Origin: Salinigranum rubrum
Lineage (GTDB): Archaea; Halobacteriota; Halobacteria; Halobacteriales; Haloferacaceae
DNA: 64,000 nt
NCBI RefSeq assembly: GCF_002906575.1
Contig: NZ_CP026309.1
Location: forward strand, 1,116,001-1,180,000
Reading direction: 5' to 3'
In this document: positions 45,264 to 53,722 of the stretch, piece by piece
Position numbering within the stretch: the stretch's first letter is position 1
How the letters are laid out: every line of letters begins with the position of its first letter
Notes under the pieces: model-generated
The model's input: the letters and a program-made list of their open reading frames with translations, nothing else
The model's database searches: none
Told to the model about the DNA's origin: nothing
Made by a program: the position numbers and the translations under genes

Positions 45264-45355
45264 AGGCGTGGGTCGGGACGGCGGCCGATTAGCCCTTTCG
45301 ACCTGTCCTCACCCGGGACCGATTGACCTTTACTCCCCGCAGCCAACCTATAAGT

Positions 45356-45439
45356 ATGTCGGACAAGGACCTCCTCGCGCTCGTCCTCGGCGGGGTCGCA
45401 CTCTTGATGTTCGCGACGGGGATCATCCTCGCGGTCTGA
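45356..45439 (+). CDS. 27-residue single-helix membrane peptide
   Basis: ATG 45356 to TGA 45437-45439 encodes 'MSDKDLLALVLGGVALLMFA' followed by TGIILAV: a short polar start and one membrane helix. The codons are strongly GC3-biased, and haloarchaea often have small membrane subunits of this size near oxidase genes. It sits between two minus-strand genes in the cox neighbourhood. It may be an oxidase accessory subunit or simply unannotated; this is inference. Confidence 0.5.
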   Translation: MSDKDLLALVLGGVALLMFATGIILAV

Positions 45440-45464
45440 GCGTTCGAACGCGGACGCGGGTGAC

Positions 45465-46112
45465 TCACGCCGTGGCCTCGGCGTCACGCTCGATTCGTCT
45501 CAGCACCCGACCAAGGATGTACCCGACGAACGGACGCACGAGGCGCCAGTACACCCCGAACTGCCACGCCGCGACCGGGTCGGTCCCCGCCGTCCGCACC
45601 TCGTACGTGAGCAACGTCCTCCCCTCGCCGTACGGGTGAAACGAGAGCCCGGCGACGATTTTCGCGTAGCCCGGGCGGTCGAACCCGCGGAACTGCTCGT
45701 CCGCGAGTTCGACCCACTCGATGTCCGGTCGCCAGACCGTCCCGACGGCGCCGAACACGAACTCCTCGCCAGCGACGCCGTCGAGACGGATCCAGGTGCC
45801 GCTGGTCGGGAGGTCCCCGAACGTGAACGACTCCGGGTCGGGTGCGGTGGTGCCGCGGAGCCACGCGAGCACGCGCGTCGGCAGCGCACGCAACGCGCCG
45901 AGCAACCCGACGACGGGACCGAGTCGGGTGAGGTCGGCCGCCAGCGCCGCGGCGTACGTCTCGTCGGGCGGCGCGCCGACGACGACGTGGCGACGGCTCA
46001 CGGCGTCGTACGTCGGGAGGTAGCGGTCGAGACGGAACGGTTCGGGGTCGGAGGTGGTCGTGGTCGGAGCCGTCGACTTCCCGACGGACCGGTCTGAAGG
46101 TGTCGTACGCAT
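45465..46112 (-). CDS. SRPBCC/START-like domain protein
   Basis: A 215-residue cytosolic protein. A Thr/Ser-rich N-terminus of about 25 residues is followed by a helix-grip pattern: 'HVVVGAPPDETYAAALAADLTRL' (landmarks), 'EEFVFGAVGTVWRPD', 'FDRPGYAKIVAGLSFHPYGEGRTLLTYEVR' and a long C-terminal helix ('YWRLVRPFVGYILGRVLRRI'). This fits the SRPBCC fold, which binds hydrophobic ligands. The ligand is unknown. The start is the ATG at 46112; the coxA gene lies 155 bases upstream on the same strand. Confidence 0.7.
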   Translation of the reverse strand: MRTTPSDRSVGKSTAPTTTTSDPEPFRLDRYLPTYDAVSRRHVVVGAPPDETYAAALAADLTRLGPVVGLLGALRALPTRVLAWLRGTTAPDPESFTFGDLPTSGTWIRLDGVAGEEFVFGAVGTVWRPDIEWVELADEQFRGFDRPGYAKIVAGLSFHPYGEGRTLLTYEVRTAGTDPVAAWQFGVYWRLVRPFVGYILGRVLRRIERDAEATA

Positions 46113-46267
46113 GCGTTCTCACCACCTGTACGGACGCGAGCCGACGCGAAGTAGCCCGCGAGTGGTTCTCACGGGTCGGGAGTCGTGACTTCTCGGGTGT
46201 GAACACGCGGATGGAGAGAACCGTCGAGAACCGCTGTACGGGTCGAGAAGTCGTGACCGTGACGCGC

Positions 46268-48099
46268 TTACGCGTCGTCGGTTTCGGTCTCGGTGTCGGC
46301 GTCGACCTGACCGCCGTCGGCCGCGAGTTCCTCCTCACCGCCGTCGGCGATGGCCGTTTCGAGCTTGCGCTCGTACCACTGCCACTCCGAGGTCTTGAGG
46401 CCGTAGTCGTCGAGGTTCCACGGGTCGCCGTCCTCGACCTTGGGCCCTTCGAGCCAGGAGTCGACGAAGTTCCACACCCAGATGAGCTGGCCGACGAAGA
46501 TGATGAGCGCGCCGACGGTGGCGACCTGGTGGAGCGTGGCGAACTCGGGCAGGTAGGTCGCGTAGCGCCGGGGCATGCCGCCGTATCCCAGGAGAATCAT
46601 CGCGAGGAACGTGACGTTCGTCCCGATCATCGAGAGCCAGAAGTGCGCCTTGCCGAGCGTCTTCTGGTACATCCGGCCGGTGTAGAGCGGGAACCAGTAG
46701 TACAGCCCCGCGAAGCCGGCGAAGGCGATGGCACCCATGACGATGTAGTGGAAGTGCCCGACGACGTAGTACGTGTCGTGGAGCACGAGGTCGACGGGGA
46801 TCGAGGCGAGGAAGACGCCCGTGACGCCGCCGATGATGAAGTTAGAGACGAAGCCGATACAGAACAGCATCGGCGTCGTCAATCTGATCTTGCCGTTCCA
46901 CATCGTCGTGATCCAGTTGAACGTCTTCACCGCGGAGGGTATCGCAATCGCCAGTGAGACCGCCATGAACGACGCTCTCAGTCTGGGGTCGATGCCCGTC
47001 GCGAACATGTGGTGCGCCCACACCCCGAAGGAAAGCACGCCGATGGCGAGCGTGGAGTAGACGACGAACTTGAAGCCGAAGAGGCGACGCCCCGCGAAGC
47101 GCGGGAGGACGTACGAGACGATGCCCATCGGCGGGAGCACGAGGATGTACACCTCGGGGTGGCCGAAGAACCAGAAGAGGTGCTGCCAGAGGATGTAGCC
47201 GCCGTCGACCGAGAAGAACGTCGTGCCGAAGTTGCGGTCCATGAGCAGCATGATGATGGCGCTGCCCAGGAGGGGGAACGCGAAGAGGATGAGCCCCGAC
47301 TGGGTGAGGATGGTCCACGAGAAGATGTCGAGGTTCGCCCAGGTGACCTCCTCGGCGCGCTCGGTGAAGATGGTCGCGATGAAGTTGATGGCACCCATCG
47401 TCGCCGAGACGCCCGAGAGGTGCAGACCGAGAAGCATCAGGTCGACGCCGGCGTTCGCCTGATTGCCCGAGCCGACGCCCGAGGAGAGCGGCGTGTACAT
47501 CGTCCACGCCGTCTGGGCGGGGATGAGGTCGGGGATGGGGAAGAAGCCGGCCCAGATGAGCAGCGCGGCCGGGGGAGGAGCCAGAAGGCGATGGCGTTGA
47601 TGCGCGGGAACGCCATGTCGTCCGCGCCGATGATGAGCGGGACGAGGTAGTTCGCGAAGGCCGCGATGATGGGCGTCCCGAACAGGAACAGCATCGTGAT
47701 GCCGTGGCTCGTCAACAGCGAGTTGTAGAACGTGTTCGAGAGCAGCGTCATGCCGGGGTCGGCGAGTTCGACCCGCATCAGCGTGACCATCAGCCCGCCG
47801 ACCACGAACGCGACGACGGCGTACGCGCCGTAGAGCATCCCGATGTCCTTGTGGTCCACGGTGGTGAGCCAGCGGATGAGCCCCGCGGGCTTCTCGCTCG
47901 ACACGTAGGAGCCCTCGCCGCCGTAGCCACCGCCGGCCAGCGGTGTGTACGTGCGCCAGTTCTCGACCCGTGCGAGCCAGACGGCGACGCCGACGAGGAA
48001 CACCCCCATGAGAACCGTCAACGCTAGCTGTCCACTCATCCCCGAACCGCCGGACGACGATTGGAGAAGAGCCGACGCCAGCTGTCCGTTAACGTCCAT
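46268..48099 (-). CDS. coxA: Cytochrome c oxidase subunit I (frameshifted in this sequence)
   Basis: The heme-copper oxidase core subunit, reducing oxygen and pumping protons. From the ATG at 48099 come '[13 protein letters not shown]' and the heme histidine in '[14 protein letters not shown]'. The frame breaks at the G5 run 47571-47575; one added base restores '[19 protein letters not shown]' and joins the rest. That part holds the Cu-B His-Tyr pair in '[15 protein letters not shown]', the His-His of 'GVWAHHMF' and '[13 protein letters not shown]'. The repaired protein has 610 residues. Subunit II is not in the window. Confidence 0.92.
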
Positions 48100-48308
48100 A
48101 CGTGTGGCTGAGGATTGGAGGGTAATGAAAGGTTCGGGATGCACGCCGTAGGGTGGTCTCCCGCCCGCGGAGCCCGTCGTGTCGTTCCGGACGCTCGACC
48201 CCGCTCTGTGCCGTTACGAGGCGGAGACGTCGTCTCGGTATCGGCTGCATCGGGGCGGAATCGTCTCCACCGGGGAGAGCGACGCGGACGCGTCGAGGAG
48301 GGTTCGGG

Positions 48309-48671
48309 TTACGACTCGGTCTCGGACTGCTCGTCGCCGGCTTCGAGCTGCGGTTCGTCGCCCTCCGCCTCGGCTTCGAGGTCGTGGAGGGGCTTCGCGC
48401 CCGACACGGTCGCCTGCCCCGGCAGGTAGACGGTGTAGTTCTTCTCGGCCCCCGAGATGGCCTTCCCGGAGATGTACGTCAGGATGGCAAGCAGGATGAA
48501 CGGGGCGATGAGCAGACCGAACTGGATGCCGGTCGCGAGCGTCTCGACGCCGAACGGGTTGAACACGATGAACGCGACGATGAAGAAGAAGATGATGAAC
48601 AGCGGGATGATGTTCACCACCAGGTCGAGTATCGTATCCCGGTCGAAGATTTCGTTCGTCTCGTTCGCCAT
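48309..48671 (-). CDS. DUF6684-like two-helix membrane protein
   Basis: A 120-residue protein: a short acidic start ('MANETNEIFDRDTILDLVVN'), two hydrophobic helices (about residues 18-42 and 48-70) and an acidic tail. It resembles haloarchaeal DUF6684 proteins that neighbour cytochrome oxidase genes, as here, 210 bases upstream of coxA on the same strand. It may be an oxidase accessory subunit; there are no metal ligands. The start is the ATG at 48671. Confidence 0.75.
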   Translation of the reverse strand: MANETNEIFDRDTILDLVVNIIPLFIIFFFIVAFIVFNPFGVETLATGIQFGLLIAPFILLAILTYISGKAISGAEKNYTVYLPGQATVSGAKPLHDLEAEAEGDEPQLEAGDEQSETES

Positions 48672-48748
48672 ACTCTCGGGTGAGGACCCCCGCTCAAATA
48701 GGTTGTCGATTCTCGCTCACCGGTCGGCGCGCGGTGCGGGGGGCGAAC

Positions 48749-49114
48749 TCAGACCGCCGGGGCGTCGTCGTGGACGAACAGTTCGCCGGCGACGGCCCCG
48801 AGTACTAGAAGAGCGCCGGTGACGATGATGGCGTACCCCCGTGTGACGAGGCGCAGGTCGGTGAAGACGAACGCCACGCCGACGACGAGGAGGACGGCAG
48901 CGAGCACGCCGAGCGCTCGCCACGGAGATTCGACGTAGCCCGCCTCCTGGAGGAGGCCCGAGACGCTGCCACAGAAGAGGACGAGCCCGCCGACCGAGAG
49001 GGGAAAGAGGTCGAAGAGAATACCGAGTTCGGCGATGGGAATCCCCAGCGCGATGAAGATCGGCCACGGGCTGGCCATCCGGTACTGTTCTGAGAGCCCC
49101 GGTTGCTCGTCCAT
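48749..49114 (-). CDS. Four-helix membrane protein next to coxA (DUF7541-like)
   Basis: A 121-residue protein with four helices in about residues 14-110 and the start 'MDEQPGLSEQYRMASPWPIFI' (ATG 49114). The 'EQYRMASPWPIF' segment is a landmark I associate with small haloarchaeal membrane proteins beside oxidase genes. It is 77 bases upstream of the DUF6684-like gene in the same direction, so the three genes may be one unit with coxA. The role is unknown. Confidence 0.7.
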   Translation of the reverse strand: MDEQPGLSEQYRMASPWPIFIALGIPIAELGILFDLFPLSVGGLVLFCGSVSGLLQEAGYVESPWRALGVLAAVLLVVGVAFVFTDLRLVTRGYAIIVTGALLVLGAVAGELFVHDDAPAV

Positions 49115-49631
49115 ACCTCGTCTGAGGAGTGGACGGTAAGAAGCGCTTCGGTCCTCGTACGCTGGTGTTCGGTGGGGCCGGTGTGTCATCTCGTGAATGG
49201 GTGTCGATTCAGGTACGAGTCGGGTCGATTCAGGTTCGAAGAGTCGGCCGGTTACGTGAGAAGACCGTGCAGGGCGCGGGCGCGGTGGACCGCAGCCTCG
49301 GTCCTCCCCAGCCGGTTTGCTCGCGGACGGAGCCGCGAGCCGGCCCACCGGAGCGACTGCGTCGCTCCGAGCCATTCGTTCGGCTCCCTCACGAAGACCT
49401 CGCGCGCCGTTCGCTCGCGATGCTCGCTCACTTCCGCGCGCCGACTGCTGCAAGAGAGGGCGGTGTCTTCACCGCCCTGACGACCGCGCTGTCCGTGTCA
49501 GGACTCGAACACCAACCCGACGATCGTACGTTCACGCACTGATCAGCACTGCCATGCGTGCCCGGAACGTCGCCCATCGAACAGCGTCGTAATGAACAGG
49601 TTTTTCGACGGGCGTGACCGACCGTCGGACG
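49115..49631. other. Gene-free stretch with a row of hairpins
   Basis: These 517 bases lie between divergent genes. They hold three perfect hairpins: 49319-49340 (8 bp), 49350-49368 (8 bp) and 49457-49478 (9 bp), and an imperfect CGCGCG pair between the last two. There is no supported protein gene or tRNA. 'TTTTTC' at about 49601-49606 may be the TATA region for the GTPase gene at 49632. A structured RNA or the decayed end of an older element are both possible. Confidence 0.5.
49457..49478. repeat. Perfect 9-bp hairpin
   Basis: AGGGCGGTG-TCTT-CACCGCCCT: the strongest of three hairpins in the gene-free stretch before the GTPase gene. Two others (49319-49340 and 49350-49368) are nearby. Confidence 0.6.
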
Positions 49632-50744
49632 ATGGGACTGGAGGAGGAGATCGAGGAACTCCGCGAGGAGATCTCGAACACGCCCTACAACAAGTCGACC
49701 GAGCAGCACATCGGCCGGCTGAAGGCGAAGCTCGCGGAGAAGAAGGAGAAACTCGAGAACCAATCCTCCGCGGGCGGTGGCCACGGCTACGCCGTCGAGA
49801 AGACCGGCGACGCCACCGTGGCGCTCGTCGGCTTCCCCTCCGTCGGCAAATCGACGCTCATCAACGCCCTGACGAACGCCGACAGCGAGGTCGGCGAGTA
49901 CGAGTTCACCACGCTCAACGTGAATCCGGGGATGTTGAAGTACAACGGTGCAAACATCCAGATCCTCGACGTTCCGGGGCTCATTGAGGGCGCGGCGGGC
50001 GGGCGCGGCGGCGGGAAGGAGGTCCTCTCGGTGGTTCGAACGGCCGACCTCGTCGTGTTCATGCTCTCGGTGTTCGAGATAGAGAAGTACGAACGCCTCA
50101 GCGAGGAACTGTACTACAACAAGGTCAGACTCGACACCTCTCCGCCGAGCCTCTCGATAAACAAGACCGCCAAAGGGGGAATCAGGGTCACCAAGAGCGA
50201 CTCGGTTTCGCTCGACGAGGACACCATCAAGGGCGTGCTCCGCGAGCACGGCTTCGTCAACGCAGACGTCACCGTCCGCGGCGACTGTGACATCGACGAA
50301 CTCATCGACGGCATCATGGACAACCGCGTCTACTTGCCGTCGATGGTCGCGGTGAACAAGGCCGACCTCATCGACCGCGACTACCTCCCCACGGTGGAGG
50401 AGAACCTCCGTGAGTGTGGCATCGACCCCGAGGAGGCCGTCTTCATCAGCGCCGAGGAGGAGAAGGGCCTCGACGCGTTGAAACAGAAGATGTGGGACTC
50501 TCTGGGGCTCATCCGCGTCTACATGGACAAGCCGGGCCGCGGCGTCGACTACGAGGAACCGCTCGTCCTCAAGAAGGGTGAGAACACCGTCGAGGACGCC
50601 CTGCACAACCTGGGTGGGAACTTCGACGAGCGGTTCCGCTTCGCCCGGGTGACGGGGCCGAGCGCCAAACACGACGAACAGCAGGTCGGACGCGGACACG
50701 AACTCGCCGACGAGGACGTCATGCGCATCGTCGCGCGGAAGTGA
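49632..50744 (+). CDS. DRG/OBG-type GTPase with TGS domain
   Basis: A 370-residue translation-linked GTPase of the DRG group. A coiled N-terminus is followed by G1 'GFPSVGKSTLINALTN', G3 'LDVPGLIEGAAGGRGGGKEV' and G4 'AVNKADL'. The C-terminal TGS domain starts about residue 300 ('IRVYMDKPGRGVDYEEPLVLKKG' landmarks). DRG proteins bind ribosomes or RNA. The ATG at 49632 ('MGLEEEIEELREEI') is the usual start; a GTG at 49614 would add six residues. Confidence 0.95.
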   Translation: MGLEEEIEELREEISNTPYNKSTEQHIGRLKAKLAEKKEKLENQSSAGGGHGYAVEKTGDATVALVGFPSVGKSTLINALTNADSEVGEYEFTTLNVNPGMLKYNGANIQILDVPGLIEGAAGGRGGGKEVLSVVRTADLVVFMLSVFEIEKYERLSEELYYNKVRLDTSPPSLSINKTAKGGIRVTKSDSVSLDEDTIKGVLREHGFVNADVTVRGDCDIDELIDGIMDNRVYLPSMVAVNKADLIDRDYLPTVEENLRECGIDPEEAVFISAEEEKGLDALKQKMWDSLGLIRVYMDKPGRGVDYEEPLVLKKGENTVEDALHNLGGNFDERFRFARVTGPSAKHDEQQVGRGHELADEDVMRIVARK

Positions 50745-50849
50745 CTTTCAGCGCTCACGCTCCCTCTCATCTCACACTCGGCGCTCACACTCTCTCACAT
50801 CTCACACGCACCGCGGAGCGCTTTTGTCCGGCGACGCCAACTCCCCCAC

Positions 50850-51305
50850 ATGTCCGACCGGACCGACCGCGCCTCGTTCGTCGTCCTCTGTCTCCTCTGT
50901 GCGCTCCCGTGGTCGGTCCAGACGTTCTCGAACGGCGGGACGACGTTCGTCTTCGCGTGGGGACTGTTCAACACCCAGCCCCCGCATGCGACGTACATCT
51001 GGGACTTCTTCTTCCGCTACACGCAGGGGCTGCCGGGCTACATCTACGCGTGGCCGGTCAGCGTCTGTTGCTACGTCGGGGCCGTGGTGAGCGGGTTCTT
51101 TGGCCTGGCCTTCGGCCGTGAGGACCCCCGCGTCACGGGTGGGCTGCTGGTCGTCGCGGGTGTGGCCCAACTGTCGCTCGCACGCGGCTTCTCCGTCCAG
51201 CCGTACCGAACGGCGTGGCCGCTCGGGACGCTCGCGTTCGTCGTCGTCGCCTGGGGGCTCTACTGGCCCGCGGCGAAGCGGCGGTTCCAGGCCGTGTGGT
51301 CGTGA
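50850..51305 (+). CDS. Four-helix membrane protein (TIGR04206-like)
   Basis: A 151-residue protein starting 'MSDRTDRASFVVLCLLCALPW' at 50850. Hydrophobic segments are at about residues 9-26, 60-85, 95-112 and 122-140, with the conserved-looking 'WDFFFRYTQGLPGYIYAWPVS'. This fits a haloarchaeal-only membrane family I know as TIGR04206, of unknown role. It is on the same strand as the GTPase gene but 105 bases away. Confidence 0.72.
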   Translation: MSDRTDRASFVVLCLLCALPWSVQTFSNGGTTFVFAWGLFNTQPPHATYIWDFFFRYTQGLPGYIYAWPVSVCCYVGAVVSGFFGLAFGREDPRVTGGLLVVAGVAQLSLARGFSVQPYRTAWPLGTLAFVVVAWGLYWPAAKRRFQAVWS

Positions 51306-51402
51306 GCGTCACCCCCCGTGTTCGCATCGCTCTGTGGCCGGTCCGTCGAGGTGTCGATTCGCAAGCACGGACGGTATGTCTCTCACCCCGTAACGGCGAG
51401 AC

Positions 51403-51792
51403 ATGAGCGAATCCGCAGCAACTGACGAGACGACACCGATCGAACAGGGGACCGTCGTGTTCGACCACGAAGAGCACGTCCTGGGCGTCGTCACCGGGAT
51501 GACGGCCGAGGGGTTCGAGGTCGCCATCGACGTCGACGTCGACACCGGCGACATCGACGACGAGGGTCGCGTCGACGTCGACAGCCTCGACACGGAGTCA
51601 CAGCGAGTCGACGCCGCCGAGAGCGACCTCGACTCGTCCGAACAGGAACACGAACCGGGCCACGAGTTCGGCGAGGGCTACCTCATGTGGCGCTGCGAGG
51701 AGTGTGGGGAGATGGGTGAACTCGACGACGGACTACCGACCGAGTGCCCCGACTGTGGCTCCGAAGAGGTCTACAAGTGGCGGGAGGACTGA
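51403..51792 (+). CDS. Rubredoxin-like zinc-ribbon protein (DUF7130-like)
   Basis: A 129-residue protein. Residues 1-55 have a beta-rich segment ('GTVVFDHEEHVLGVVTGMTAEGFEVAID' landmarks). Residues 55-88 are acidic and disordered. The C-terminal 35 residues carry 'WRCEECGEMGEL' and 'ECPDCGSEEVYKW', a rubredoxin-like knuckle pair that holds zinc or iron. It is three bases upstream of the GNAT gene, so the two are co-transcribed. The role is unknown. Confidence 0.78.
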   Translation: MSESAATDETTPIEQGTVVFDHEEHVLGVVTGMTAEGFEVAIDVDVDTGDIDDEGRVDVDSLDTESQRVDAAESDLDSSEQEHEPGHEFGEGYLMWRCEECGEMGELDDGLPTECPDCGSEEVYKWRED

Positions 51793-51795
51793 GCG

Positions 51796-52619
51796 ATGAG
51801 TGACGGACCGTCCGTCCGGCCCTTCGAGCCACGGGATACAGAACGGGTCGTGGAGGTCGCCGAGAGTTCCATGACCGCGTCGTACGCGCTGAGCCCCAAC
51901 GACATCGAGATAATCCACGACGAGGAGTTCGCGGGCGACACGCTCCGCGCGCGCTCGGAGGACCCGGACGCCGACATCGCCGTCGGTGAGGTCGACGGCG
52001 TCGTCGCGGGCTTCGTCGAAACGAGCGTCGAGAACGAGTACGGCGTCGTTCGCTGGCTCCACGTCGACCCAGAGCGCCGGGGCCGCGGCGTCGGAACCAC
52101 GCTCTTCGAGCACGCTGTCGAGGAACTCGAAGACCGGTGCGACGAGGTGCGGGCGATCGTCCTCTCGTCGAACACGTCCCCGGGGCGTTCTTCGAGCGGT
52201 TCGATTTCCGGCAGGTCGACGAGCGGACGGTCGACATCGGCGGCCGAGAGACCGTCCAGTACGAGTACGCCGAGCGCACCGCGACCGAGTCGGAGTCGGA
52301 GGCGGGAGCGACGGGGGCCGCAGAGGCGGACGACGCGTCCGAGACGGACGACCCGTCGGCGGTCGAGAGCGCGGACCTCCCCGACACGGTGACGGACGAA
52401 AACGACGGAACCGTCCACCTCGGTGAGGACCTCCTCCAGGGAACCGAAGGCCCGTTCGTGCTGACGTACGCCGACGAGTCCCGCCAGGAAGCACACGGCT
52501 ACTACTGCGCGAACTGCGGCGAGACGGCCGTCACGATGGACAGCATGGAACGACTCAAGTGTCAAAACTGCGGCAACACGCACACTCCTGGCGAGGAGTA
52601 CGACGGGTCGTACCTGTAG
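51796..52619 (+). CDS. GNAT acetyltransferase with C-terminal zinc ribbon (frameshifted in this sequence)
   Basis: From the ATG at 51796: a GNAT domain with 'VRWLHVDPERRGRGVGTTLFEHAVEEL' (landmarks; acetyl-CoA loop RRGRGVG). The frame is lost at the G4 run 52182-52185; one added G restores 'SNTSPGAFFERFDFRQVDERT'. The protein then continues through an acidic linker to a zinc ribbon, 'YYCANCGETAVTMDSMERLKCQNCGN' (landmarks), ending '...DGSYL' at 52619. The repaired length is 274 residues. The architecture is the same as in the protein at 36575-37324. It is coupled to the rubredoxin-like gene. Confidence 0.85.
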
Positions 52620-52750
52620 CACCCGGAGACGAGGCCGACCGCCACCGCACGGCGCGAACGGCCCGGACAGGGCGGTCTCGCCCAGTGTAAAAAGAGCGGT
52701 CTCGTCCGGTACCACACCCTTTTTCGCGCACGCGCACGTGGATTGACACG

Positions 52751-53542
52751 ATGTCCGGAGTACTCGATCACGTCATGATTCGGACGGAGGACCTCGACGC
52801 CTCCCTGGAGTGGTACCAGACACACCTCGACTACGAGGAGAAGGACCGCCACGAGGGCGACGGGTTCACCATCGTCTACCTCGGGCCCGAGGAGATGCAC
52901 GAGGAGGGTGCGATGCTCGAAATCACCGCCAACCACGACGACTCCGACCTCGAGATGGGTGACGCGTGGGGGCACATCGCCGTCCGGGTCCCCGAGGACG
53001 AACTCGAGTCCTCCTACCAGCAGTTGATGGACGAGGGCGTCGAGGACTACCGCGACCCCGAGTCCTGTGGCGGCCGCTACGCGTTCGTGAAGGACCCCGA
53101 CGGCCACGAGGTCGAGATCGTCAAGCGCGACCACGGCGCGAAGTGGAGCATCGACCACACGATGATCCGCGTCGAGGACGCCGACGATGCGCTCGGCTAC
53201 TGGACCCGGAAGTTCGAGTACGAACACACCGGGCGCTGGGAGTCCGACACCTTCGCCAACTACTTCATGAAGCCCGAGGGGAGTTCAGAAGAGGCGATGG
53301 CGGTCGAACTCACCTACAACTACGACGGCCGTTCGTACACGATGGGCGACGCCTGGGGCCACCTCTGCGTCCGCATCGACGACCTCCACGACGACTGGGA
53401 CCAACTCATGGTGCGCGAGGCACCCGACTACCGCGACCCCGCCGACTGCGACGACATGTACGCGTTCACCAAGGACCAGGACGGCCACGAAATCGAACTC
53501 ATCGAGCGCGACCCCGACGCCGACTCGCTGTTCCCGTTCTGA
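52751..53542 (+). CDS. Two-domain glyoxalase/VOC-family protein
   Basis: A 263-residue protein of two tandem vicinal-oxygen-chelate domains, 1-125 and 133-255. Each starts with a metal-ligand histidine ('VLDHVMIRTEDLDASLEWYQ' and 'IDHTMIRVEDADDALGYW') and ends with a glutamate ('GHEVEIVKRD' and 'GHEIELIERD'). 'GDAWGHIAVRV' and 'GDAWGHLCVRI' repeat too. It could be a methylglyoxal-handling glyoxalase I or a ring-cleaving relative; the full two-domain form suggests two metal sites. The start is the ATG at 52751. Confidence 0.9.
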   Translation: MSGVLDHVMIRTEDLDASLEWYQTHLDYEEKDRHEGDGFTIVYLGPEEMHEEGAMLEITANHDDSDLEMGDAWGHIAVRVPEDELESSYQQLMDEGVEDYRDPESCGGRYAFVKDPDGHEVEIVKRDHGAKWSIDHTMIRVEDADDALGYWTRKFEYEHTGRWESDTFANYFMKPEGSSEEAMAVELTYNYDGRSYTMGDAWGHLCVRIDDLHDDWDQLMVREAPDYRDPADCDDMYAFTKDQDGHEIELIERDPDADSLFPF

Positions 53543-53722
53543 GTCCCGCGGGCCGCGTACTCGCTCTCACGGCGCTGCTTTTTCGTCTCCGTTCCCTCCG
53601 GCGCTCGACCCCGTGTCCCGCGAGAACACGCCTCACGAGCCGTGTCAACACCGTGATAGTCGTGCAAACGAAGCGTCACTAACGACAAGGACTTTAGTTC
53701 GAGACGCACATTTCAGGGCTGT

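Noticed and set aside
46268-48099. coxA and korB as pseudogenes
   Set aside because: Each break is one missing base in a homopolymer and all catalytic residues are intact across it; sequence error explains this better.
49115-49631. Protein-coding gene in the hairpin-rich stretch
   Set aside because: Frames there are short, arginine/serine-rich and without plausible starts or similarity.
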